Source: Paracamarosporium sp. OC-R06-R3 (lineage: Eukaryota; Ascomycota; Dothideomycetes; Pleosporales; Didymosphaeriaceae). From it: 64,000 bases of DNA. Within the stretch, counting starts at the first letter, position 1. Each line of letters starts with the position of its first letter. The DNA lies in NCBI GenBank assembly GCA_019828545.1, contig JACVRA010000349.1:1-64000 (forward strand). The letters run 5' to 3'. A program made the position numbers and the translations under genes. Shown here in pieces: positions 10,821 to 22,009 of this stretch. The notes beneath the pieces are model-generated. The model ran no database searches. It was not told where the DNA came from and saw only the letters and a list, made by a program, of their open reading frames with translations.

Positions 10821-11608
10821 TTAGATATCACCTACTCCCGCCCACTCAACTGTCTTCGCCCACACCCTCTCCTGTGCATCCTCCTTCATACTGTCAGGCG
10901 AACTCGGCCCTTTTCTTAATAAGGTAAAATAGCCCTTCTCCCCCAACCCCACGCTGCCAACAGCCAACTCCGCTACATCTCTGCCCGCCTCCGCTGCTGT
11001 CCTCAGCGTCGGGTCCATGATGCGCTTCAGGATCCACCGGAGAGGGTGCAGCACCCAATCTGCGATAAAGGAAAGTATGCGGGGCGTATTCACACGTAGC
11101 GCACGTGAGTCGGTCAGGTTTCCTGGGTTGATGGCCACGGCCGTGATATGGTCGCGAGCGGGATCCTACGCGCACATCAGTCTGTGATTAGGAAAAGGCA
11201 TTTGAGAGGTCGATAATAATAGAAGCGTACCTTTTCGAGGCGCCGGTTTAGTGCATACATCCACATGATGATGGCGAGCTTCGAGTTTCCATAGCGCTGG
11301 ACGCCGCGGCCTTGAACATTGTCGCCGGGCTTGTCGGCCTGCGGTTTTGCAAGGTCCTCCAGGTTCTCCGGGAGGCCTGGAGGATATTTCTCCAGACTGT
11401 TTTGACCAGGCCAGTGAGCGTCGCTACCGAGCAGAACAATGCGGCCGGGGGCGCCAGGCGCAAAGTTTTCGAGGAGCTGTAGGACGAGGGCGGCGTGAGA
11501 GATGTGGTTCACTTGGAAAGTTTTCTCCATACCGTCGGGCGTGAGCTCCAATGGACGCACCAGGTTCCAGCTGTAGGCATTGCATATTATCGCAGAGAGT
11601 GGGGGCAT
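10821..11608 (-). pseudogene. SDR family protein, N-terminally truncated
   Basis: Exons 11608-11231 and 11165-10821 (65-bp intron, GTACGC donor, GTAG acceptor) encode 240 residues. They begin at the strand normally followed by NAG (here AIICNAYSW), then carry FQVNHISHAALVLQLL, a LLGSDAHW strand, YGNSK (the catalytic YxxxK) and AINPGNLTDS. This is the mid and C-terminal part of a protochlorophyllide-reductase/RDH-like SDR of the sort that acts on lipophilic substrates. The first 75 or so residues, including the TGxxxGIG cofactor motif, are missing: upstream of the ATG at 11608 the frame meets a stop within 30 bases, and no such motif occurs in the 260 bp before the divergent gene. Without that motif NAD(P) binding is unlikely, so I call it a 5'-truncated gene. 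An unseen upstream exon is the alternative. Confidence 0.6.
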
Positions 11609-11874
11609 GCTATCTTGTTGTTGGGGTCACGGAACATCTAACGTTGGATCCTAGGAAAGGATACCCATAGTGAAGTAGATAGAGGTTGCAGGTCGATTGA
11701 TTTGGATATGACTTTGCACCTTGCACCCTGCATCACAACATGTAAGGCCAGCAACTCTCAGCCTTAAAATGAAGCTGCTTCACTCAGTTAAAATGACATG
11801 AGAAGGCTGATAAAAGGACAAGGAACTACACCGAACGAACATTTCAACGCAACCTCTAGGATTTATCAGTCACC

Positions 11875-12961
11875 ATGCCTGCTTCTTCCACTTCCCACTC
11901 CGGGTCTAAGACTCAAGACAAGGAATGCACCAAAACTCAGGATCAATACGGCGGCAACAAAGATACAGGTTGGCTCTCGGCACTTCCCCGATCCTGGCTA
12001 CCCTACATCCAACTCGCCCGCCTCAGCCCACCCGCTGGTCTCTTCCTCATCTACTTCCCGCATCTATTCGGGCTCCTCCTCGCATCTACTGTTTCACAAC
12101 CACCACTACCACCACTCACAGTACTTCGCACTGCCTTCATCCACCTCCTCCCGAGCACGTTCTTCCTCTCCGCTGCTCTACACATCTGGAATGACGTGGT
12201 CGACGCGCCCCTCGACAGCCTTATCGAGCGTACCCGTAAGCGCCCAATACCGCGTGGCGCTGTGACAAGCTTTGCGGCAACCGTCTTTGCTCATCGGCAC
12301 CCCAATCCACCACGTCGCAGCTCTCAGCGCGCCCGCCGCACTAGCATGGATATACTACTCGCTCGCAAAACGCCATACCAACGTGCCGCAGCTCGTTCTC
12401 GGTTGTTGTGTAGCCTGGGGCGTCTTCATGGGGGGGCGCGCTGCTGGGCCTGATGCCATACCATTACCCCTCGAGCTGTTTCTGCCTTTCTCTACTCTAC
12501 TGTCTCGCACATTCCCAACTAAATATCAGATCGAAAACAACCATCACAACTCAAGCGTCCAGACCGCGTTACTGGCTCTCTTCGCTGCGTGCGTAGTCTG
12601 GACTGTACTATATGACACAGTGTACGCACACCAAGACATTACTGACGATGAGAAAGTCGGAATCGGGAGCCTGGCCGTATGGATGCGCGGTGTGGGTGCA
12701 GGTGCGGCGCGGGCACTGCTATGGGGTTTGTTGGCGGCGGAGGCTGCACTACTGATCGCTGCGGGACGCGCGGCAGGGCTCGGTATCGCATACCATATTG
12801 TTGCTGTTGGGGGTGGTGTGCTGACACTCGGCACCATGGTGGCACGGGTTGACCTCGCCGATTCGCAGAGTTGCTGGTGGTGGTTTCGCTCTGGGTTTTG
12901 GTTTACAGGGGGAAGCATCACGGCGGGGTTGTTAGGGGAGTATGTGCGATTGGTTTGGTGA
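11875..12961 (+). pseudogene. UbiA-family prenyltransferase, frameshifted
   Basis: The first frame (11875 to about 12290) gives a polar N-terminus, PYIQLARLSPPAGLFLIYFP, two hydrophobic segments and the first aspartate-rich motif NDVVDAPLD followed by RTRKRPIPRGA. The second frame (about 12275-12961) continues with ALAWIYYSLAKRHTNVPQLVLG, the second motif YDTVYAHQDITDDEK and three to four more membrane segments. Those features define UbiA-type membrane prenyltransferases (4-hydroxybenzoate polyprenyltransferase or meroterpenoid prenyltransferases). The frames are one base apart and, compared with the usual spacing between PRGA and the AW.Y segment, about ten residues are also missing, so a small deletion of about 31 bases is likely. 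No intron fits. The gene sits head-to-head with the truncated SDR at 10821-11608, about 270 bp apart. Confidence 0.65.
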
Positions 12962-13184
12962 TGGTAAAGTGGACGAGTGCATATTGAGAAAGAATGTCGA
13001 GATTGCTATCGCCGTAGATTATCGATCCAGACTCCTATTGATCATTCAACGTCTGATATAACACTATACATAGAACCAATGGATGGTACAGCTACATAAA
13101 TGCAGAAAATGCACACCGCCGTTTCTAACCGCTATCGAATATAAAACTACCACGAGATAGCTGCCGCCTCGCCGAGATAACCCC

Positions 13185-13388
13185 TTAGCTTAGCGTCACC
13201 TCCTTAGGTTTGAGCTTATCCTCCATCCTCTTAAAGACAACCTGGATCGCCTTGATCTGTTGTATCATTTTGCGAATGTGGTCGATCGTATTGGAAAGCG
13301 CATTTTCGTCCAAGCCGATAATTTCCAGCTGAGAACGCTCACACCACAACTGCTTATTGAAATACGCCCGCGCTATTTTCGTCTTTTC
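13185..13388 (-). pseudogene. Fragment of an unidentified gene (3' exon)
   Basis: The minus strand reads 67 codons from a possible TAG acceptor at 13389 to a TAA at 13185. The peptide is charged and helix-prone (ALSNTIDHIRKMIQQIKAIQ, then FKRMEDKLKPKEV). Just upstream a second coherent frame, one base off, reads RNFTVRSTEKVGLLANK. This looks like the 3' end of a decayed gene with a frameshift near 13391. I do not recognise the family. Confidence 0.3.
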
Positions 13389-13399
13389 CTACACTTGTT

Positions 13400-14017
13400 T
13401 GCCAAAAGCCCAACCTTTTCCGTGCTGCGAACGGTGAAGTTACGTATAACCCTTTCAAGGCACTACTTGGGGTCTTATGGGCACAGAGGCACTATTTTAA
13501 ATTTTTAAAGTTGTTTCTCGTCGTCGACATTTACTGATCGTATGAGTTAAAGCGATACGAAACAAAACATTGACATCACACGTTATATTCATATTCTTGA
13601 TTCGAGATGCACCAGCGAAGTCACATCTAGCACGAAATCTAACACAAGATGCCGAGGCTCTCGCTCCAGTCTTCATACACCCGTACCTGCAATCGCTACC
13701 AGCATCTAGGACCTGTTAGGCGACCATTCCATTCCGACAGCGGAACTTAAATTGCACTATGCGAAATGGCTGGCTTCGCAGGTATTGCGTGGCTGTAAAG
13801 GTCATACGGCACAGAGTGATGAAAAGTCATACGAGGCGGGCGATGAGGTTCGGCTGTTGCTTTGCATAGCCTCAATTCACAGCACAAGGAAACTAACGCG
13901 CGTAGATCCTCCATACATTACTTTCAACTGACTAACATTTCGAAAGCAATTCCGAATCGTGCGTACTACTCCACTGTTATCGATTGCCTTTGGAAGAGAG
14001 TTTCACGCCTTTTCAAG
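13400..14017. other. Intergenic, no supported gene
   Basis: Apart from the possible extension of the decayed fragment up to about 13460, no supported frame is seen. The 3' part is the promoter of the HET gene. Confidence 0.45.
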
Positions 14018-15785
14018 ATGGTCCCTGCCAGCGATCAGGTCTATCGCGTCTTGGAACCAAATGAAAGCCGACTTCTACATCTTGCTCCTGGAGAATACGA
14101 CGATCCTATTCATTGCATACTGCATCACTTCAGCTTATTAGAGCCTCCACCTTATGAAGTCCTCTCATACGCATGGGGTGATCCGAATATCACGGCACCG
14201 GTTGGTGTAAATAGTCACTCTCTCCAAGTGACGACCAACCTTGAAGTCGCACTTAGACACTTACGGCTACCTAAAAAACCGCGCATACTTTGGATCGATG
14301 CCATAAGCATCAACCAGCTGGATATGGATGAGCGCGCCCAGCAGGTCACACTTATGGCTGACATTTATAGCAAGGCTGAATCGGTCAGAGTGTGGCTAGG
14401 CCCTGCGGACGACTATAGTGCAATGTTCTTGAAGTTATTTAGAAAGAAAACGTTCAAAAGGCTTTATTCACTTCACGTCTTACGGAAAGCTGGTGCACTT
14501 GGTTCGGCAATACGAAATAAGGAACAGGAAGGGTCTCTGGTCAAACTCCGGCGTACGTACCAAGCCAGGGAGAGGTTGCGCTTTGCTAAACCTTAGATAC
14601 TTGATTCTATTGAAGGCTTCATATCATCGGGCGGGCTTCTGCTTGTCATAAAGGTATTGGGTGCTACGCATATCTATCAGAGAGATTGGTTCTCAAGGTG
14701 AGCGCTCGGTGAGTTTGATGTGTATACCTGATCTTTACTAAACACTCCATAGACGATGGTGCATCCAAGAGCTTGCGCTGGCGCAAAAAGCAATTGCACA
14801 ATGTGGGGCGGAATGTGTAGACTGGTCCGATCTACAGTTTCACGTAGTCGACCGTGTTCTAGGAGCGGCTTGGTTAGAAACATGGATAGATGACCCTATA
14901 AAGCTCGCAAATCTTAGGTCCAAGTTTGAAAGCTTTAGATGGATGGAGCTAAGACAGTCTGCCCATGCAACTCACAAGTATCTGCTTTCAAATCTTCTGT
15001 TCAGCTTTCGATATTGGCTAAATGGAGATCCGAAAGATACCGTTTACGCATTACTATCACTCGCCGACGTCCAACATTCACAGCTAGTCATTGACTATAC
15101 CCAATCGAATATCGAAACGTTCGTTGATGTCTTCAATTACACTATTCGCCATGAGAATAGCCTCAACCTAGTTGGAGTGCCTTGGGCTCCAAACATTTCT
15201 GGTCTGCCGTCATGGATAGTTCCCGTAGGTGACTCACGTTATAAAAATGAGTCTAGATACGATCTTCTGCCATTCATTGCACCGCCCGATATTTCGAATT
15301 TCGAGGATTGGCCTTTGGAGTGGGCCATAAAGGCGAGAATAGTCCAACAAAACGAGATTGTGTTGCCTTCCCTTACTTCCCTAGGCCACATACTGTTTGC
15401 AGACGGAATTACACTCGAAACGCATGGTGAGGCGGCGAAGCTGTTCAACGAGGAGCTGTGGGGGAAAGGTAACGAAGATGAATTTCACCAGCGCAAGTTT
15501 ATGGGTGTGACTGTATCAGAACTAGGGTGGCACACAGGAGAAGACAAAGATGGGACTCGTAGAATTCTTGGTGATCGGTTGGTTGTGCTATTCGGTTGTA
15601 ACCACATTCTACTTCTGAGGCCTATGGAGACAACCTTCGTCCTGGTTAAATCTTGGATGGCTAGCTTCTGGAATTGTATTGCCGAGAAGAATGGGAAAAG
15701 TCCGCCTACGACTCAAGACATTATACGACTCAAGGTCAAGGATTATTTACACACTAGGCCGACGGAGACATTTGCAATTGCATGA
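14018..15785 (+). pseudogene. HET-domain (heterokaryon incompatibility) protein with in-frame stop
   Basis: Coding sequence runs 14018-14697 and 14753-15785 over a 55-bp intron (GTGAGC, CATAG) that restores DWFSRRWCIQELALAQ. The HET domain is plain: YEVLSYAWGDP, then RILWIDAISINQLDMDERAQQ, VRVWLGPA and WFSRRWCIQE. The C-terminal region has GDPKDTVYALLSLA and a variable tail. At 14594-14596 an in-frame TAG separates RERLRFAKP from ILDSIEGFISSGGLL; both sides look genuine and in phase, so a CAG-to-TAG type change is likely. The only in-phase intron removing it (14540-14596) has a poor GTCAAA donor. HET proteins trigger cell death after fusion of incompatible hyphae. Counting through the stop, the protein would be about 570 residues. 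Confidence 0.7.
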
Positions 15786-16762
15786 GCTGATATAGCGGGA
15801 AGGGAAGAAGATCAATTGAATGATATGGTAATTATTTAACGTAATACCACATTAGTAATTTGTGTAAATAACTATAAAAGAAGACGTTACTTTTTTATTA
15901 GACGACATCCATCGATGATTACCAACAAATAGATTGTATTCAGCAGGACACTCTCAAGTGCTTAGCGCCTAGCCGTGTCGAATAAGCCTCTCGGAACAAC
16001 AAGACTACGGATGATAGAGAATTAGACCAAAACGCAAATGACCAGGTCACCGCCTCCCCAGTGTCAGTTTTTCGGACTAATTCATCGAAACCAAGTTCAA
16101 GAACCCACAAGGAGGGACTTCACTGAACCAAAGGACCTAACTCTGACCATAAACGACGTTCGTTCTTCCCTTCAGAAAACATTACGACCCAACTAGATGT
16201 TGGCTCTACCACTGCACATAGCAAACTAAAGTATGAAATTTTCATTCCAGCCATCTAACCCAACCTAAAATCTACCCACTAGATAGGTATGTGCCCATAT
16301 ACAGTGAAGAACCTGCACGACAGACTCGCCGCAGCCAAATAACTAGTAAAGTGGTATCTTGCATACGCCATGCTCGCAAAACCCATCTTGCGCCGTTGTC
16401 CAAAAACTGCGAGGTGGCTATGTAAACGTGGTCGTGTTGGAAGGTTTTCGTTTTCCTCTCCGTTCCCGGATTCCCGCGAACGCAGCGGGCCCGTGCTGTG
16501 ATGCGTAAATGCGTCCATCTTGGAGGGTGTGATCGTTATCTCCGTTCCCAAAATCCTGCGAACGTAGTGGGTCTGTGTTGTGAAACCCTACGGCGGTCTC
16601 CGAACCGTTGAAGCTTTGCCAAAAAGTCTCCAAACGGTAAAGGTATGCCATAAACCACATCGTGTAGTAACTCATGCCGGTATTATACCTGTTTTTTCCG
16701 GAGTAAATAGTATATAGAGAAGAGTATGCAACGTCTGTTAACGCCCGTCCATCGCGAATGGC
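15786..16762. other. Intergenic, AT-rich at left, contains a diverged duplication
   Basis: The first 150 bases are very AT-rich. The only notable structure is a pair of 42-bp copies at 16460-16501 and 16542-16583 (listed separately). No gene is supported. Confidence 0.5.
16460..16583. repeat. Direct repeat, two 42-bp copies 82 bp apart, RIP-like differences
   Basis: Copies at 16460-16501 and 16542-16583 both begin CCGTTCCC and end TGTGA. By eye they differ at about nine positions; all but one are C in copy 1 against T in copy 2, or G against A. A one-way transition bias of this sort is the mark of repeat-induced point mutation or methyl-cytosine deamination. Confidence 0.6.
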
Positions 16763-18110
16763 TCACAAAGTATCCCGACCGTCCTTCAAACACTTTCCTT
16801 TGCGCCCTACTTCCTCGCGGAGGAATTCGAGGCGTTTCGTGTCGCCATCGTTGAAAGAGAAAGCTCCGTTCCAGAAGCCACAGCCGATATTGGTGGTTTC
16901 GTTGCGCCAGATCGTCTGTGCCTGGCCGGCCCAGTCGACCGGCGACAAACCTTGACCGATATCCTCGCCCATGTTCTTCCCGATTTTCGCGATCTCGCTT
17001 TCGCCGGGTAAGTGGTGAAAGAGCTCAGAGTTGAGGGTCCAACAGCGGAGTCCTCGGTTAGGTTGCGATGGTGGGTTCGCCCAGCGACTTGGAATGGGAT
17101 TCGTCTCTCGAGCTCCTTTCAAGCAGGCGTGCAGTAGTGCAACGTCGAATGCGCGTGGGCCCTGGGGTACGAACTTCGGTGGTGCGAGGACGCTCAGCAG
17201 GAGTTCGGCTGCGGGCCGAGTAACTGCATAGCCGAACGAGCAGAGTGGAAATTTCGAGCGATGGAGAGCGCGAGCGTGCTGGGGCATTGAAAGTGCGCCG
17301 AAGAGATCCTGGGTGAAAGGGTGTAGTTCAGATCGTGCGGGCATGGTTGGATCGTCGTATACGAGGTGCGCTACATCATTCAACGTGAAGGGGTTGTTGT
17401 TATATACTAAACCTTCATACGTGACTTGGTTAAGATAATCGCCGCAGTGTCCAAGATATAAAAGATCCCAAGCGTCATGATCACCCCAGTACTGTGTGTG
17501 ATCTTCGTCTGGTCTCGCCAAAGGGTTCAGCGATCGCTTTGGGGGCATAAGAGTGCGCACTGCGCTCGCTGCCAGAGGAACTTGGACGCTGCGAAGGTGA
17601 ATGTCCCAGTCGACATCGTCTTCGAGGATGAGCGCAGTTTCAAGGCCAGTGTCGAGAAACCTATTGATAGCGAATCAGCACGCTGTTCTGTCACCAAAGC
17701 ACATGTTATGCAAGGAAACGATGATAGTGAGTAGCTTACCATCGCAAGGCATTGTGGTGGCCCATCCATGCCAGGACAGATCCATGCTGCACACCATCCT
17801 CCTGGCCATTCCGAAACTTTTCCACGTCAACCTCTGTCCATTTCGGCTGTTTGGGGATGGTGATATCGAAGTCGGTGATATTGGCGGCTTGCAGGAGCGA
17901 GTGACGCCTTTCGGACGTTTCTCTCGATACGACTACGACAGCGCCGAAGCCAAGTGTGCGGTTTGCGGGAAGCTTGGCGTGCTGTGACTCGATTGACGAT
18001 GTCCATTGGAGGTATATTCGGCTTGTATCTCTGCAATAGAAGAAAAACAGCAGCGTAACTACAAGGCCGGCCAGCAGAGGCAAAGGCCTTTTCCTGGTGG
18101 GCGCGAGCAT
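16763..18110 (-). CDS. Glycosyltransferase family 25-like type II membrane protein
   Basis: Exons 18110-17740 and 17660-16763 (79-bp intron, GTAAGC donor, AATAG acceptor) give 422 residues. An ATG at 18110 leads into a basic stretch and a single hydrophobic anchor (residues 10-25), the form of a Golgi type II glycosyltransferase. The lumenal part starts with a GAVVVVSRETSERRHSLLQAA segment typical of GT25 (names the acceptor-donor switch region RRRH-like), followed by WMGHHNALRW and, right after the intron, LILEDDVDWD, whose acidic DxD-type cluster binds the metal-nucleotide sugar. YWGDHDAWDLLYLGHCGDYL and FGYAVTRPAA also fit fungal GT25 (LgtA/procollagen galactosyltransferase-like) proteins. 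The sugar donor and acceptor are not known. Codon use and splice sites are ordinary. Confidence 0.85.
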
Positions 18111-19163
18111 CGCGGCCGGACCGACGTAAAGCGAGCGAAATGGGTTGAATCAGTAAGACATTGTAGGTTGCAGGGTGACAGGAGGGAGCACTCGATATAC
18201 TGTCAGGAGCAAAGAATGCGGAAATCGCACCCAGAGTGTCTGTGAGCTCCACAGAGAAAGAGCATTGTACCCTTGCGAGCACGCACCTGCGCCGATAGGC
18301 CATTTATCAGAGTGCGGGCACACTGTGGGGGACACACAAAGCCATTCTGGTGACAAGGATGGCGTTGTGAAGTGGACACTAGCTGCTGCCCGGAGCCTCT
18401 GTTTCCTGTCATGATGCATCCACTGCTGCGGCAGAACCGTTTAGCTGTCGCGAAGCCTTGTTCATTCTTGCCTGGGGATGTGCCTCGATCAATTGCGGCT
18501 ACTCGTGTACCGCTGTGCGCGGAATCCACGTAGTACTGGGTTGTGATTGTGTCCATAGATGACCACTATGTAGGCAGAAAGAGCACTCGTGGGGATACAA
18601 GCAGTGCAGGTGATGATGTCTGAACCCAGTGAACTGTGCCTGATACTCGAGCGCCGAATGCGCTCCCATCGAAGAGCTAACGGTACGAGTAAGTCCGCGG
18701 AGCTAAGTACTATTCTTGGGCATCATGCTGCTCGACAGTGGTGTAACGGTCACGTGTGCGCGCGACTCAAAGAGGCGTAGCGCCATGTGCACCCTGGGTC
18801 GAGCCGCTGCAAGTGAGCGGAGCTAGTAAGCACGCGCCTCAAGCCAACGACGACGGCGAGGACAGGCCGACTTTTGCTGCCCGGCCAGCCTCTGTCTCCT
18901 GTCCTACCTTCACTGCGGGGGTGTGTTGTCGTTTTCTTTTCCTGCCCGGCCATCTTACCGCGCCGACCCACCAGCAGAGCACTTGTCCGGCGGTGCTGCG
19001 GCCGTCCCTGAAACTACACCGAAACTCGTCCGCCTCCGCCCTCTCACTGCCTCTCCGTACGCGCATACCTTATGGATCGACGCCACACTGCTTCGCTGCT
19101 CTAGACAGTCTTTCGTCGCCTCACCCGCCTCATTGCATGCCCTAAGCCGCGTGCCTGCGAAAC
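18111..19163. other. Divergent promoter region, no supported gene
   Basis: About 1 kb lies between the GT25 gene and the palmitoyltransferase, which are transcribed away from each other. Many short overlapping frames occur on both strands because the stretch is GC-richer, but none shows coherent protein features. CT-rich tracts at 18890-19060 fit a fungal promoter/5' leader. Confidence 0.55.
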
Positions 19164-21148
19164 ATGGCAACGTTGGCATCGCCCTCGCCGCCCTCATCAC
19201 CTTCGCGAACCATGCGCCGCCGCTGGGCCAGGAGGGTCGAGCGGTTCTGCTGTAACACCATAACATACTTTCCGCTGGTTTTTGTCTATGGTCTGACGTC
19301 ATGGGCTGCCTGGGTAGAGGCTGGCATCGGCTTCAACCCGTCGAAGGATCGCTGGACAGGTACGATACGCTCTTTTTTGCGCTGGGCAATGGCTGCGGCA
19401 TGTACAGAGAACATGAAGGATTGCTTCGAGGTCTCTGTACGTTCAGTGCGAGTAAGCTGAGGATTGAGCTAGCATAGAGCCTGAGGAATTATGAGCATCG
19501 ACAGACTAACCGAGAGTGCATAGGCAAGTTCTCGTCTGCGCTTGGTGTCTTCCTGTACCTCATGCTCAACTGGAGCTACACGACTGCCGTATTCACCGAC
19601 CCTGGCTCGCCGCTAAATACAACAAATGGCTATAGTCAACTGCCCACGCAGGAAGGAGGAGGCATGCAATATACGTCGTTCACGGTCAAGGCATCTACCG
19701 GCGACCTACGGTACTGCAAAAAGTGTCAGGCGAAGAAACCAGACCGCGCTCACCACTGCTCAACCTGCAAGCGCTGTGTGCTCAAGATGGACCACCACTG
19801 CCCATGGCTAGCGGCGTGCGTGGGGCTCTACAACTACAAAGCCTTCCTTCTTTTTCTCATCTATCTGACTCTCTTCTGCTGGGTCTGTTTTGCATCGTCA
19901 GCCACTTGGGTGTGGAGTGAAATCTTGAGCGACGGAAACTACTCCGAGTCCTTCATGCCGGTCAATTACGTCTTACTTGCTGTTCTTTCTGGTATCATTG
20001 GCATTGTCATAACCGGTTTCACTGCCTGGCATATATATTTGACTGTTCGAGGCCAAACAACCATCGAGAGCTTGGAGAAGACGCGGTATTTGTCGCCATT
20101 GCGCAACAGCATGAAAGCCCACCTTTCAGACCGCAATTACCTGGATGCCCAGGCCAATGGACGGTTAAGCATCAGCGACCAGTTACGCGAAATCCATGCC
20201 AATGCTTTGCCAGGCGTCACGAGACCTGAGGAAGGTGTTTCTTCGCCAGCACAGCGCTACGCACGTTCGCCGGCACCGACTAATGCGCCAACAAGTAACG
20301 GCTACTCGCACCCAAACCAGCACTCATATGAATACCGCGAACGACAGCAGAATTACGATCGCTACGAGTCCTACCTTGATGAAAGGGACAACGAGCTTCT
20401 TCCGAACGCATTTGATTTGGGCTGGAAACGGAACACAGGTCACATATTCGGTCCCTCTCCACTTCTGTGGTGTGTTCCTATATGCAACACGACAGGTGAT
20501 GGGTGGTCCTGGGAGGCAAGTCCCAAGTGGACAGCGGCGCGTGAGCGTATCAAAAACGAAAGAGAGGCAGAAGAGCGAATCCAAAAGCAGCGTGAACGCG
20601 ACGCTGGCTGGGGCGTTGATTCTCCCACTGAAGCAGAGTTTAGGCGCACTGGACGAGATCCCGAGCCCTGGCAGGTCAACCGCTTCGCCCCGCCCCAGCG
20701 AGCGCCTAGAAGACCAGAATGGCAGGAACCCCGACGTCGTGGAGAGGAGGCTCGATACTTGACCACCTCGAACGGGATAGTGTCGACACCGCTTGAGGGT
20801 CGCCGCAGTCCGAGCAAAGCCGACCAAATCCTTGGAAGGGAGAATGGGATGTATGCGGACGGAGATGTGCAGCTTCAACCGATTGATCGCAAGAAATTTG
20901 ACCAGTACAATTATATTTCCGACGACGATGAAGGCGACGATTACGAGGTATCGAGCGACGAAGCAAGCGCAGAGCAACGGAAAGCTCTCAAATCCATACC
21001 GCTGCCCAAGAATACAAACAATTGGAACGATATTCCTGACGATTTCTTGAGTGCGCCGCCCAAGGGGAAATCTAGGAGTCCTGGGACTAGTCGGGAGCGG
21101 AAGCCAAAGAAAACACATGAATGGGATGATTGGGGCCAGGAAAGTTAA
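19164..21148 (+). CDS. Palmitoyltransferase PFA3-like (DHHC protein)
   Basis: Exons 19164-19359 and 19524-21148, joined over a 164-bp intron, encode 606 residues. After a short basic N-terminus come two membrane segments (about 35-51 and 71-88), the WSYTTAVFTDPGSP motif, and the DHHC cysteine-rich domain: CKKCQAKKPDRAHHCSTC, then DHHCPW with the catalytic DHHC at 155-158. Two more membrane segments follow (about 172-190 and 213-235), then a TTIE motif (residues TTxE of DHHC enzymes), and a long polar C-tail. Family knowledge: transfers palmitate to cysteines of proteins such as the vacuolar protein Vac8. The 300-residue low-complexity C-tail, rich in Arg, Glu and Asp, is common in Dothideomycete orthologues. 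The intron is long for this window but the frame KFSSALGVFLY after it fits the family exactly. Confidence 0.92.
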
Positions 21149-22009
21149 TTGTATCTAAGGTAATGTGTTTGAACGGTACGATGGCATGCGTAAATGTACA
21201 ACATGTATAGAGATAACGCTCTTGGCGATGTGGGATATGACGGCATTGTAAGCGGTCACTTGGTCTAATATCAACGAAAAGGGGCGTTGTTGGATCGCTT
21301 CTTTGTAGCATACTTTTTATATGGATATCATTATTCATCATCTAGTCTTACCCGCCGTTTTTGAGTACCAAAAACGGCGCATGGATGATGCGGGATGTCA
21401 ATGCCATGGTAGTCTGTCTACTGGCGTGTTCTCAGCAAATTTTCTGCTATTCTGAATACCCCTTTCTTGCCCACGCTCGCAGCATCAATAGCAAATCGGA
21501 CGAGGCCCTAGCCAAGTTCAATGAAGATGATGTGGAGTTTTGGGCATATTGCAGGCGTAAATTAGGACAAGACTGTTCAGTGGCTGCTTCGGGCATTGAA
21601 GGGAAGGCCTAAGTATTGTGTTGAGCAACCAATCTTGACCGCGCCATGGTTGAAAACACTTTCACTTCTGACGACTCAGAGAAAACTTTGAAGTTTAGGT
21701 AGTGATTTCGTTGATCAATACTGATGTATCTTCATGTTCATAGCGTTCTGTTTCTCTATCCACGCCGTTCTCAAGTATTATAGGCCAACCATAACAGCTT
21801 CACCCTAGTACCAATTTACTCTAAACCCCATAACCAGCTTGTGGTTCGCTCTAGAAAATGATGCCATTAAGGCCGAGCTTCCGTCTTTATCTCAAGTCTC
21901 CAACTTCTAGAGTTTCCCTTATCGCCTGCCTCTGCTGCTTCTCAAAATTTTCACCAAACCCAACACCGCGATTTCGAAAATGGGGTTCGAAGAACGCGGA
22001 CAATCCGTG
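21149..22009. other. Intergenic, no supported gene
   Basis: Short frames only, none with an ATG start plus family likeness. The end of this stretch is the 3' flank of the doubtful gene at 22010-22555. Confidence 0.5.

Noticed and set aside
14540..14596. An intron that would remove the TAG in the HET gene
   Set aside because: It is in phase but the donor GTCAAA is poor; donors GTACGT/GTACCA nearby give the wrong phase.
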